A DNA stretch of 64,000 nt from Sporosarcina sp. FSL K6-3457 (GCF_038007285.1 NZ_JBBOWX010000001.1:947501-1011500); one strand, 5' to 3'; counted from the stretch's first letter, positions 40,912 to 49,734 are shown. Program-made: numbers and translations. The notes: generated by a model from the sequence alone, not told the origin.

Positions 40912-41115
40912 TTAATTCTTGCAGTAAAGATAACCCTTTAATGTCAACTTCATTAACATCCCTTCTTCAGCATGACGATGGACAAGCAGAAGTCCTGTAT
41001 CTTCAAGCTCAATTAGATTCAAACCTCGTAGCTGTTTGTTTGTAAGGTGCTTAACTGCTACCCATTTGTTCAACTCTTTTGCACCAATCAACACACGTGA
41101 TAACGACTCATTCAT
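40912..41115 (-). CDS. Small hypothetical protein, first gene of the leftward block
   Basis: A 67-residue protein (MNESLSRVLIGAKEL... to LKGYLYCKN) with no recognised domain. ATG 41115 has AGGAGG seven nt upstream, which is convincing. It would be the first gene of the leftward operon ending with the radC-like gene. Confidence 0.6.
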   Translation of the reverse strand: MNESLSRVLIGAKELNKWVAVKHLTNKQLRGLNLIELEDTGLLLVHRHAEEGMLMKLTLKGYLYCKN

Positions 41116-41138
41116 ATCTTTCACCTCCTTTCATAGTT

Positions 41139-41185
41139 GCGCTCCTCTCACTGCGCTCCTCTCACTGCGCTCCTCTCACTGCGCT
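41139..41185. repeat. 14-bp tandem repeat, about 3.4 copies
   Basis: The unit GCGCTCCTCTCACT is repeated exactly three times (41139-41180) and starts a fourth. It lies just upstream of the ribosome-binding site of the leftward operon, in its presumed 5' leader. Confidence 0.9.
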
Positions 41186-41242
41186 TGTCGTCTCTGTAAA
41201 ACACAAAAAAACCGTATCTATCCAAATGGATAAACAACGGCT

Positions 41243-41282
41243 TAAAAAAGGGGTGGGGCATGAAACGCATGCCCCACCCCTT
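41243..41282 (-). terminator. Very strong minus-strand hairpin with T-run in a leader region
   Basis: AGGGGTGGGGCAT (about 41249-41261) pairs with ATGCCCCACCCCT around GAAACGC. On the minus strand a T6 run follows. No minus-strand gene lies upstream of it, so it is either an attenuator for the leftward operon or an insulator. The rest of the gap up to 41481 is AT-rich and probably holds the promoter of the restriction operon. Confidence 0.75.
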
Positions 41283-41481
41283 CATATATAAATGACTAGG
41301 TGCTGATCAAAAATATTTAGATATTTTTCTATATATGGGGTTTTGTATACTTAATAATTTTTGATGTTTTAACTTGCTTTTAGTTATTTAATATGTAAAT
41401 ATATAGTTATATAAAATCGAAACAAGCGTATCGGTATTTCAGGTACAAGCAATAAGCTAAATCTAGCAAGGAGGAATAATT

Positions 41482-42861
41482 ATGGAAACTATTATGAATC
41501 ATGTAGGTGAAAAGTTAAGAAATTTACGGGAAAGTAGAAAGGTTAATCTTAGGGAATTAGCTAAAGGAATAAAAGTAAACCATACGGCATTGAATAAAAT
41601 TGAAAATGGTACACAACGTTTGGATATGGAGACTCTATCAAAAGTGGTTGAGTATTTTAGTGTGCCAGCTGATTATTTTATTAATCCTACTTTAAAGTTG
41701 GAAGATGTTAATGTTATGAACTTTGCACATGGCAGTTTATATGAAGCCATTAAACGTGTAATTGAGGAATACCCAATTGAAAAAACAAAATCCTTTAAAG
41801 ATAATGAACTGGGACATTTTGTTCGAAATGATATTGTTGAGATTCTAAATGAAACAATGTCATTAGATGAAAGTAAATACTATGTTAGTGCCTCGGTTGG
41901 TCAGGGAGTATGGGCGACGATACCTTGGATATGTTGTTTTGATCGTTCTGTAACGATTTCTGCGACCAACGGTTACTATTTGGTCTACCTTTTCAAAGAA
42001 GATATGTCGGGTTTTTACTTAAGTTTGAATCAAGGATATACATATTTTCGTGAAAAATATGGCGCTAAAATAGGACGTCAAAAAGTTCAGCAAACAGCAA
42101 ATATTGTACGTTCCATGATTGAGGTTTCTGAAGAATTTCATTTAGATACTATTGATTTAGGTTCTAAGAGAGATTTAGCAGTAGGCTATGAGAAAGCTCA
42201 TATTTTCGGTAAATATTATGACGCTAAACAAATGCCAAATGATAAAGAACTAATTTTAGATTTTCGTGAACTATTAGAGGCATATCAAAAGATTGTTGTA
42301 TTTATGAATGATCGAAATGTAAAGGAATTTAATGATTACTTACTTCTACAAGATGATTTAGAGTTTTTAGAGAAGAATGAAGAGAGTTATCAGGAAACTT
42401 TAAATCAACTAACTGTGGGACAGTTTAAATCGTTGCTGGAGCCAATCGATGAGCCTCGACTCCCAAAAGATCTAGTAGTTGATGAAACAGGCAAAGGGCG
42501 TTATCCAAGAAACGCCAAAGAAGCCGCAGATTCTTTAATACGTGCGGATTTCACGTGTGAATTTGATCCCCGGCATGAAACATTTATCTCTAAAGTAACA
42601 AATCAAAGATATGTAGAAGCGCATCATTTCGTAGGGATATCTCATTTTAATAAGTTTCCAGAAGTCGATTTAGATCGAGCTGCTAACATCGTATGCTTAT
42701 GTCCTAATTGTCACCGTCAAATTCATCATGGGAATGATCAAGCACGTTTACCAATGATTGAGAAACTATATAACAAATTAAAAGTTCGCTTAGAGCAAGT
42801 AGGGATAGAAGTGACCATGACGCAACTCAAAGCGTTTTACGGTATTACAATAAGGAACTAA
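41482..42861 (+). CDS. HTH-DUF3578-HNH fusion, probable modification-dependent nuclease/regulator
   Basis: This 459-residue protein joins three parts. Residues 8-63 are an XRE helix-turn-helix. Residues about 85-280 resemble the DUF3578/McrB N-terminal domain (VSASVGQGVWATIPWICCFD, GYYLVYLF, YEKAHIFGKYYD), which in E. coli McrB binds methylcytosine. Residues 359-417 are an HNH nuclease (C359, EAHHF at 379-383, CLCPNCHRQIHHG at 405-417). AGGAGG precedes ATG 41482. It is the first of four tightly spaced genes ending in mcrBC. My reading is a sensor-nuclease that may also autoregulate the operon through its HTH. Domains are clear; the joint role is inference. Confidence 0.8.
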   Translation: METIMNHVGEKLRNLRESRKVNLRELAKGIKVNHTALNKIENGTQRLDMETLSKVVEYFSVPADYFINPTLKLEDVNVMNFAHGSLYEAIKRVIEEYPIEKTKSFKDNELGHFVRNDIVEILNETMSLDESKYYVSASVGQGVWATIPWICCFDRSVTISATNGYYLVYLFKEDMSGFYLSLNQGYTYFREKYGAKIGRQKVQQTANIVRSMIEVSEEFHLDTIDLGSKRDLAVGYEKAHIFGKYYDAKQMPNDKELILDFRELLEAYQKIVVFMNDRNVKEFNDYLLLQDDLEFLEKNEESYQETLNQLTVGQFKSLLEPIDEPRLPKDLVVDETGKGRYPRNAKEAADSLIRADFTCEFDPRHETFISKVTNQRYVEAHHFVGISHFNKFPEVDLDRAANIVCLCPNCHRQIHHGNDQARLPMIEKLYNKLKVRLEQVGIEVTMTQLKAFYGITIRN

Positions 42862-42879
42862 GGCATGGGAGGAATGCAA

Positions 42880-44742
42880 ATGCGTAAGGAATTTATTGAA
42901 TATACGGTTGGACAACTAAAAACTGCAAATAGGAGTATTTTTGTTCAACAATTAGGTTTGTTTACTAAGAGTCTAGACTTTAAATACAATACATCACAGG
43001 AGAAATCCTGGGGAGATTGCTATGATTATTTGATTAACGAGTTTCAAAATACTTCTGTTTACGATCATTGCATTCTTCTATTTGAATATTGCTTACCATT
43101 TACAAATTATCGGCGACCAGATGTCATTATGTTATTTAACGAAAAAGTATTAGTACTAGAGTTTAAAAGAAAAGATGTAGAGCTAATTCAAGATGTAGAT
43201 CAGTTGAATGGCTATTTGAATTTCATGAGGAAGTATCATAATGAAACACAGAAGATGCACTTAAAAGTTCAAGGTGTCTTGATATTGACAACGAATAATG
43301 AGAATAGGAAAGAATCTGCCAATGGATTTACTTTAATTAAAGGGCAAGGATTAGTAGCCCTTATAAATGACTTAAATAACAAAACTCCACTTGATTATAA
43401 TTCATCAATCATATGGGCAAATTCCGCTTATGAACCATCACAAAATGTATTGAAAGCAACTTTTAATATGTTTATGAAAGATGATCTTTCTATGATTAAA
43501 AACATTTCAGAACACGAGTTGCGGAATGTATTAAATGTACTTCACCAACTTACAGTTGAAGCTCATACAAAAAAACGTTTGATTTTACTTACTGGGGTAC
43601 CCGGGGCGGGGAAGACACTTGCACTATTGCATACCTTGTATAATCTCAATAAAGATGGTTTTAATGGCGTGTATTTGACTGGGAACGGACCCTTGGAAAA
43701 GGTTTTATCTTATTTATTAACAAATGCTGATACTGAAGCAGATGGTGAAACATTAATTAAAGGTGTATTGGCATATAAAAAAGCGTATTTTGACCGACGA
43801 ACTAAACTGCCGTTTGTTGAAAGTAAAATACCACCAACTATTTTATTTGATGAAGCTCAACGTGCGTGGAATGAAAAGCAAATGGGTGCATACGGGATGA
43901 GTGAACCTGAATTAATTTTAAAAGTGCAGGGGGCCGCTGCAGCTCAGAATGATTTTACAAATGTAGTTGCCTCTATAGGTTTCGGACAAAGTATATATAA
44001 AGGGGAAGAAGATGAATTTGATACATGGCTAAGAGTCATTGAAAAGCCAGAATATAGTAATTGGGAGATTTATGCACCTGTTACTTTGAAAGGCCTATTG
44101 AAACATTTACCTAATGTTACTTATATAGAAGATTTACATTTAGATACCTCTATTCGATCAAATTTCATCGACACCTCACCTTTTATTGAAGCGTTACTAA
44201 ATGTTGATGTTTTAACTGCAAAAAAAGAATATTCTAATTTACGTGAACAAGGTTATTTTATCCACATGGTGGATAACCTAGAAAGTGCAAAGCAGTATCT
44301 AGAACAGTCTGCAAAAACAACTGGAGATAAATTTTATGGTCTCATATCTTCGTCAAATATAAACTTGAAAGATCATAATCTACTATTAAGTAATATTCGT
44401 ATGATGAAACAATCTGACACCAAAGAAACACTTGGTAAATGGTACTTTAAAGATTCATCTAAATTGGATGCAATTGCGCCTGAGTTTGTTTGTCAGGGGT
44501 TAGAGTTGAATATTCCGATACTATATTTCGGAGGGGATTTATTATTGAATAATGGTCAATGGCAGATAGCCCCTACAAAGCAATATGTGGATAAAGAGAC
44601 TACGATTAGAAATATATATAGGGTTTTGTTGTCCAGGGGGCGCATAGGGCTAATTCTATTTGTACCGAATAGCTTAGATTATATTGAAACTAGAAATTTG
44701 TTAACGTCTATTGGGATTGAAGAAATTAGGTTGGTGAAATAA
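42880..44742 (+). CDS. PD-(D/E)XK nuclease fused to DUF2075 P-loop ATPase/helicase
   Basis: The 620-residue protein begins with a nuclease-like domain: RRPDVIMLF with Asp81 and LVLEFKRKD with Glu94/Lys96 form a PD-(D/E)XK site. A DUF2075 superfamily-1-like ATPase follows, with Walker A GVPGAGKT (239-246), Walker B ILFDEAQRAW (DEAQ 324-327) and the C-terminal RVLLSRGR that is typical of the family. ATG 42880 has GGGAGG 7 nt upstream. It starts 18 nt after the HTH-HNH gene and ends 48 nt before mcrB. DUF2075 proteins often accompany defence genes; here it would translocate on and cut modified DNA. Confidence 0.8.
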   Translation: MRKEFIEYTVGQLKTANRSIFVQQLGLFTKSLDFKYNTSQEKSWGDCYDYLINEFQNTSVYDHCILLFEYCLPFTNYRRPDVIMLFNEKVLVLEFKRKDVELIQDVDQLNGYLNFMRKYHNETQKMHLKVQGVLILTTNNENRKESANGFTLIKGQGLVALINDLNNKTPLDYNSSIIWANSAYEPSQNVLKATFNMFMKDDLSMIKNISEHELRNVLNVLHQLTVEAHTKKRLILLTGVPGAGKTLALLHTLYNLNKDGFNGVYLTGNGPLEKVLSYLLTNADTEADGETLIKGVLAYKKAYFDRRTKLPFVESKIPPTILFDEAQRAWNEKQMGAYGMSEPELILKVQGAAAAQNDFTNVVASIGFGQSIYKGEEDEFDTWLRVIEKPEYSNWEIYAPVTLKGLLKHLPNVTYIEDLHLDTSIRSNFIDTSPFIEALLNVDVLTAKKEYSNLREQGYFIHMVDNLESAKQYLEQSAKTTGDKFYGLISSSNINLKDHNLLLSNIRMMKQSDTKETLGKWYFKDSSKLDAIAPEFVCQGLELNIPILYFGGDLLLNNGQWQIAPTKQYVDKETTIRNIYRVLLSRGRIGLILFVPNSLDYIETRNLLTSIGIEEIRLVK

Positions 44743-44790
44743 TAGAATAAGTATTTTTGTTGGTAAATTAATTGAAAATAGGGGTGTGAA

Positions 44791-47409
44791 ATGAATTTAA
44801 AAGTGATAGAGGCCGTATGGCTAGGTGCTGCAGTAGCAGCTTACGAAACATACCATAGTAAAACAAAGCCATCTGAAAATGACATGTATTTTAAACAAGT
44901 AGATGTTCAAAAGAGAGCTCAGAAGTTTACTGAAAGTGCAGTACAACATGCCCGCGTTAATCAATGGGCGAATGGTGATCATCCAGGAGGGCAAGCTAAT
45001 TATTTACGTGAAGGAGATAACAAAACACGTCGTCTCACGTTTAACGGAGAATTTCAAGGTGTTAAAGAAAGACCTAATTTGAATGAGACAGATACTATAG
45101 AAACTACTGTAGGTATAAAGACGATAGCTGATATTTATCAGTTCGTAGAGAATGAATATACAGCTTTATTTACAATCGATTTCTTTGCTATTTTGGACTA
45201 TCTTGAAAAATACGGTAACTTGCCATACAAAAATCCAAATACTGCTTCCGGTGAAGAGAAACAGCAATTAGAATCAATGAGAGAACAGGGTGGAGTGGCA
45301 GTTACAGAATTAAACAAAGTAGCTCTTCTGTGTGATAAGAAATATCATCTTAAAAATAAAATGAAATCAAAATGGCTTTCTGGTGGAAATGATCGCATAC
45401 GCCGTTATTTTTGGGAGCAATTAAAATTTGAGTCTTTCATGGAATCTCCTACAAGTCTTTCGTTATTCGTAGAGGCGGCAAAGGATGACGAACACAAAGC
45501 TCGCATACGGCTAGCGGTAGAATTAGATGAGAAAACTGCCACACAAGCAGACTATGCAAAGCATCACCAATTTTTAAATGAAACCAAAATCCCGACAGAG
45601 CTTTCATATTACGTAAAAGAAACTTCAACAAATCATAACTTTCATGTTTATGATGAAGGACCAGATTTGATTAAAAGTAAGTTAGATAATAAAACGTACA
45701 AAAAAGTACAATTAACGTACGTTCTGAGTTATGAAGAAATTAGAAAGAACCAGATGACTAATGAACAAATTTTACAAAGAATATTTAAGGGAGTAGAAAA
45801 GCTTTTACCTTATTACCAGTTAGCAGTTGATGGAGCTAAGGATAATTCAGTCTATCCTAATATTAGTGGTAAAGGAAAAGAGGAGTTTGAAATGGATTAT
45901 CCAAAAAATATGATTCTATACGGGCCACCTGGAACAGGAAAAACCTATAATACAATTAACCATGCAGTTAGTATTATTGAAAATAAGTTATTACAAGATA
46001 TTCAAGAAGAACCTTATGAACAAGTCTTTTCTAGATATAAGTCTTATAGGAAGAATGGACAAGTTGGCTTTATAACTTTCCATCAATCATATGGTTATGA
46101 AGAATTTATTGAAGGAATTAAACCATTTTTAGATGATGAGAAATCGGAGCAAGTTAGATATAGAATTGATCCTGGTATTTTTAAATCGTTTTGTGAACAA
46201 GCGCAACAATTACAAATATCTTCACCAGACAAAGAACTAGAGTTTTCTAAAGGTACTCGCATTTGGAAAGTATCTCTTGGAAGAGTTGGAGACTCAAATA
46301 CAAAAAAAGATTGTTTTAATAATAGTCGTATTCGCATTGGATGGGATGATTTAGGTGAAGATATTACCGACGAAACAGAATTCCCTAACAGTAGTGTAAA
46401 AAGTATTCTTTCAAGTTTTTATGATGAAATGAGTAATGGTGATATTGTCTTGTCATTGGGTGATCAGAAACATATTGACGCGATTGGTATTGTAACAGAA
46501 GAACCTAAATGGCTTGATGAAATGCAACAATACAAAAGAAGTAGAAAAGTAGAATGGATTGCAAAGGACATTTGGGAATATGTTTATGAGTTCAATCAGC
46601 AAACCAATCTAACTTTAGCTACGGTTTATGAATTGAAAAAAATTAATAGAGAAGAAATTAATAATTTGATTTTGAAATACTCTTCAAATGAAGAAGTTGA
46701 TTTAGATATTAAAGAGAATAAGAAAAACTATGTGTTTATTATTGATGAAATTAACCGGGGGAATATCTCTAAGATTTTTGGTGAGCTGATCACACTCATT
46801 GAACCGACTAAAAGACTAGGTGCAAAAGAAGAAATGAAATTACAACTGCCATACTCTAAAAAGCCATTTGGTGTACCGCAAAATGTCTTTCTAATCGGAA
46901 CGATGAATACGGCGGACCGTTCAATTGCCATGATGGATACGGCACTACGAAGACGTTTTAACTTTATCGAAATGCTACCCGACTCTACAACGTTACAAGA
47001 TATACGGGTAGGTGATATTGATATACAACGTATGTTGGAAGTAATTAATCAACGTATCGAATTACTATATGATCGTGAACATACGATTGGCCATGCCTAT
47101 TTTACAGATCTAAAAGAGAAACCAACGTTAGAAAAACTTGCTTTAATTTTTGAGAATGCTATTTTACCACTGCTGCAAGAATACTTCTATGAGGATTACA
47201 GTAAGATTCAACTAATCTTAGGAGATAATTCGAAAAATAATTCTGCAAAATTTATTATTGATGAGAAAATAAAGATGAAAAATATATTTGTTGGCAAGGT
47301 TGATATAGATATACCCGAACGGACATTTAACATTCAGCGAGAAGCATTCCTAAAGCCTGAAAGTTACATTGGAATTTATGAGCAGGTTGCACATGAAGAA
47401 GATAATTGA
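44791..47409 (+). CDS. mcrB: McrB-type AAA+ GTPase with an EVE/PUA-like domain inserted in the AAA+ core
   Basis: The 872-residue protein has Walker A GPPGTGKT (378-385), Walker B VFIIDEINRGN (648-658), the McrB signature MNTADRS (705-711) and arginine-finger RRRF (720-723), so it is the motor of a McrBC restriction complex. About 260 residues separate Walker A and B instead of the usual 60-100. Within them, residues about 487-625 (IWKVSLGR, RIRIGWDDLG, GDIVLSLGDQKHIDAIGIV) look like an EVE/PUA-type module, a fold that binds modified bases. The N-terminal 370 residues are not recognised and show no DUF3578; that domain is instead in the first gene. GGGGTG precedes ATG 44791. Confidence 0.85.
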   Translation: MNLKVIEAVWLGAAVAAYETYHSKTKPSENDMYFKQVDVQKRAQKFTESAVQHARVNQWANGDHPGGQANYLREGDNKTRRLTFNGEFQGVKERPNLNETDTIETTVGIKTIADIYQFVENEYTALFTIDFFAILDYLEKYGNLPYKNPNTASGEEKQQLESMREQGGVAVTELNKVALLCDKKYHLKNKMKSKWLSGGNDRIRRYFWEQLKFESFMESPTSLSLFVEAAKDDEHKARIRLAVELDEKTATQADYAKHHQFLNETKIPTELSYYVKETSTNHNFHVYDEGPDLIKSKLDNKTYKKVQLTYVLSYEEIRKNQMTNEQILQRIFKGVEKLLPYYQLAVDGAKDNSVYPNISGKGKEEFEMDYPKNMILYGPPGTGKTYNTINHAVSIIENKLLQDIQEEPYEQVFSRYKSYRKNGQVGFITFHQSYGYEEFIEGIKPFLDDEKSEQVRYRIDPGIFKSFCEQAQQLQISSPDKELEFSKGTRIWKVSLGRVGDSNTKKDCFNNSRIRIGWDDLGEDITDETEFPNSSVKSILSSFYDEMSNGDIVLSLGDQKHIDAIGIVTEEPKWLDEMQQYKRSRKVEWIAKDIWEYVYEFNQQTNLTLATVYELKKINREEINNLILKYSSNEEVDLDIKENKKNYVFIIDEINRGNISKIFGELITLIEPTKRLGAKEEMKLQLPYSKKPFGVPQNVFLIGTMNTADRSIAMMDTALRRRFNFIEMLPDSTTLQDIRVGDIDIQRMLEVINQRIELLYDREHTIGHAYFTDLKEKPTLEKLALIFENAILPLLQEYFYEDYSKIQLILGDNSKNNSAKFIIDEKIKMKNIFVGKVDIDIPERTFNIQREAFLKPESYIGIYEQVAHEEDN

Positions 47410-48676
47410 GGTAAAAGAGTTTGATGTTATCACATATAATCGTGAATTTGAAAAAGATACAGGGTACGTCTATTTAGATCCGAAGTCATTCCAGCAATTA
47501 GAACAACTCATCTTAACATTTAATGACGACGAACAGGCGGATGCTATTGATTTCTTTACTATTACAACGAGAAGACATGTAGGCAAGATCATAAGAGTGA
47601 AGAACTATGTAGGTATGATTCATTTAGCAACAGGGGTTCAAATCGAAATCCTACCTAAAATTCATTCGCATACGACTGGAGATATACGTAAGATTTTCTT
47701 GAAAATGCTTAAAACACTTAAAGATTTCCCTACAAAAGTTTTTAATGAATCGCATATGAATACAGAGTCTATGCCACTATTTGAAATATTTATTCATTTA
47801 TATAACCAGGAAGTTCAGCAGATTGTTAAAAAAGGCATTAAATCTGCTTATTATGAAATGGAAAACAATTTGAATGTGTATAAAGGAAAAATGCTATTCA
47901 ATGAGCATATCAAACGTAATCTTATACACAAAGAAAGATTTTATATGCGGTATGATGAATTTGGTGTGAACCGAGTTGAGAATAGACTGATAAAATCGAC
48001 TCTATTACAGTTATTGAAACAATCCACTAATGCAGAAAATGTAAAACAGATTCGGCAATTACTAGATCACTTTGAGTTGGTGGATAGCTCCCATAATTAC
48101 GAAAAGGATTTTCAGTTGGTTGTTATTAATCGGAACTCGAAGGATTATAAAAATGCTATAGCTTGGTCGAAAGTTTTCTTGAATAATCGTAGTTTTACAA
48201 CGTTTTCTGGTGGGGAGTTCGGAAAGGCACTTCTATTTCCTATGGATAGGATATTTGAAGCGTATGTGGGGCTTCACATATCTAAGCAGTTTTCAGATGA
48301 ATGGAATGTGTCGCTACAGGACAAGGGCTTCTATTTATTTGAGAATAGATTTTCACTTCGCCCGGATATTGTACTTAGAACACCAGATGAGTCACGTTGT
48401 ATTATCATTGATACAAAGTGGAAAGTATTAACTGACTCCACAAAAAAGAATTATGGTATATCCCAAGCAGATATGTATCAAATGTATGCGTATGCAAAGA
48501 AATATCGAACAAATGAAATATATCTAGTTTACCCAATGAATGATCAATTTGAAAAGATGAAAGAGATTCAATTTGTAAGTGATGATGGGGTACGAGTGAA
48601 CATATTCATGTTGGACTGTGAACAGATAGAAAATAGTCTGCTAGAGCTCAAACAACGGTTTGGAGGTGTAGTTTAA
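47393..48676 (+). CDS. mcrC: McrC-type PD-(D/E)XK endonuclease subunit
   Basis: The 427-residue partner of McrB. The N-terminal half matches the McrC DUF524-like region, with AYYEMENNLNVYKGKMLFNEH and RVENRLIKSTLL. The C-terminal half has the nuclease core RPDIVL (Asp325) and IIIDTKWK (Asp340, Lys342) followed by QADMYQMYAYAKKY, typical of McrC. ATG 47393 lies 17 nt before the mcrB stop, so the two are translationally coupled. In the complex, McrB translocation brings McrC to cut DNA when two complexes meet. Confidence 0.9.
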   Translation: MKKIIEVKEFDVITYNREFEKDTGYVYLDPKSFQQLEQLILTFNDDEQADAIDFFTITTRRHVGKIIRVKNYVGMIHLATGVQIEILPKIHSHTTGDIRKIFLKMLKTLKDFPTKVFNESHMNTESMPLFEIFIHLYNQEVQQIVKKGIKSAYYEMENNLNVYKGKMLFNEHIKRNLIHKERFYMRYDEFGVNRVENRLIKSTLLQLLKQSTNAENVKQIRQLLDHFELVDSSHNYEKDFQLVVINRNSKDYKNAIAWSKVFLNNRSFTTFSGGEFGKALLFPMDRIFEAYVGLHISKQFSDEWNVSLQDKGFYLFENRFSLRPDIVLRTPDESRCIIIDTKWKVLTDSTKKNYGISQADMYQMYAYAKKYRTNEIYLVYPMNDQFEKMKEIQFVSDDGVRVNIFMLDCEQIENSLLELKQRFGGVV

Positions 48677-48711
48677 ATAGTAGCCGTATTGGATGAAATG
48701 CATTAGGTGCT

Positions 48712-48773
48712 GCCTGTGCGTAGTGTAATTCATATACAATTCAGAACTAACTCGAATTGTGTGGTGCACAGGC
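48712..48773. repeat. Imperfect palindrome downstream of mcrC
   Basis: GCCTGTGC (48712-48719) is inverted as GCACAGGC (48766-48773), with inner AATTC/GAATT pairing. A related GTGTGGTGCGCAGGCACC string occurs at about 52930. It may end the restriction operon, but no T-run follows. Confidence 0.55.
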
Positions 48774-48791
48774 ATCTGGCACTGATACAGA

Positions 48792-49100
48792 TTGGTAGAT
48801 ACTGTTCCTGAAAGTGAATGGGATGATGTTAAAAGGTATCTTAAGGTGAAAGCAATACCTATCGAAGTCCCAATTGATGACGAGAGTGAAGCTATTAGAC
48901 AAAGTTATGCGAATGGTGATTTTTACAGATATGCAACCAGCGATGAGCTGAGAGCGGGATTCGAAAAAGTGAACGAAATGATTATGAATAGAAAAGAATT
49001 TAATGAAGTATTTGAAGTAACGGTATCGGAAAAAATGGGTAGCTTTAAAATTGTACCTGAAAGACTTGGATCAACCCGAAAATATGCCGACTGCACATGA
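48792..49100 (+). pseudogene. 5'-truncated antitoxin-like remnant
   Basis: The frame reads VDTVPESEWDDVKRYLKV and later EAIRQSYANGDFYRYATSDE without a proper start codon or ribosome-binding site. The style resembles small antitoxins or CopG-like helper proteins that begin further upstream. The last 40 codons may belong to another source. I regard it as a decaying gene in the island's debris zone; the family call is weak. Confidence 0.35.
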
Positions 49101-49173
49101 AATAGAGAGTTTTAGTTTACTTGATGTAGAGAAGGGCAGTCCAGACTATGTGCAGTACTCACATTAAGAGGTA

Positions 49174-49308
49174 ATGAAATATTATATTGATGATTGTGAA
49201 GAGAATGGCGTGGTAAATGTGAACAGTGAAGACTTGCTTCAATCCATAGACAGTATGTCGGCTGAACAATTAAAACTTGTTAGCGACTATGTTATGAAAC
49301 TTGGTTAA
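49174..49308 (+). CDS. Small hypothetical ORF (44 aa)
   Basis: ATG 49174 opens a 44-codon acidic frame (MKYYIDDCEENG to YVMKLG) with AAGAGG close upstream. No family is recognised. It lies among remnants, so it may itself be a fragment of a longer phage-type protein. Confidence 0.3.
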   Translation: MKYYIDDCEENGVVNVNSEDLLQSIDSMSAEQLKLVSDYVMKLG

Positions 49309-49369
49309 GATGAAGGACTAGATATAGACATAAAACGACCAAAAGATAAAGTATGATTACCGCCAACGG

Positions 49370-49734
49370 AATGTACCACCAATGCCATCTTTCTTACCAC
49401 TGATTGACAACAAATGTACCAGGGAATGACAGACGTTTACCATACAATGACTGGGACTACAGATACATGAACTCACAACTTTACACCGAGTGGCAGGCAT
49501 GATAACCTCGGCGGAACTAGCCAGCACATAATGCTGGTTTTCTGGCTAGGGACTCATGCCTGTGGAGGCTCGGTGTCAAGTTGTTAACCCGCTGCATGCC
49601 GCTTTGTAGTCATGCTGTTAAACCCATTCACTCCCCACCTGTCCTGCCTTCCAAGCGTACTGGTAACCACGTTGGCAATGGGTGGTACAATTCTTGGCAA
49701 TCGCTGGTACAAACTATGGCAGAGGTGGTACATT
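49370..49734. mobile_element. IS21-like non-autonomous element (MITE) with ~60-bp inverted ends
   Basis: The left end AATGTACCACCAATGCC (49370-49386) and the right end (49718-49734, inverted AATGTACCACCTCTGCC) belong to imperfect inverted ends of about 60 bp. Each end holds three copies of a TGTACCA/TGGTACA-type box. Multiple short repeats in the ends are typical of IS21-family transposons. No transposase remains in the 365 bp; the centre is occupied by the hairpin at 49477-49582. Confidence 0.6.
49477..49582. repeat. Large central hairpin of the MITE
   Basis: AACTTTACACCGAG...GGCAGGCATGA pairs with TCATGCCTG...CTCGGTGTCAAGTT, and inside it CTAGCCAG pairs with CTGGCTAG, giving an extended foldback of about 106 nt. 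Confidence 0.75.

Noticed and set aside
41139..41185. Possible CRISPR-like repeats
   Set aside because: The 14-bp units are directly contiguous without spacers, so it is a simple tandem repeat and no cas genes are present.
49477..49582. Group II intron fragment or integron attC site
   Set aside because: There is no domain V-like GAGC/GTTC helix and no convincing RYYYAAC/GTTRRRY pair; the foldback sits symmetrically inside a transposon-like shell.
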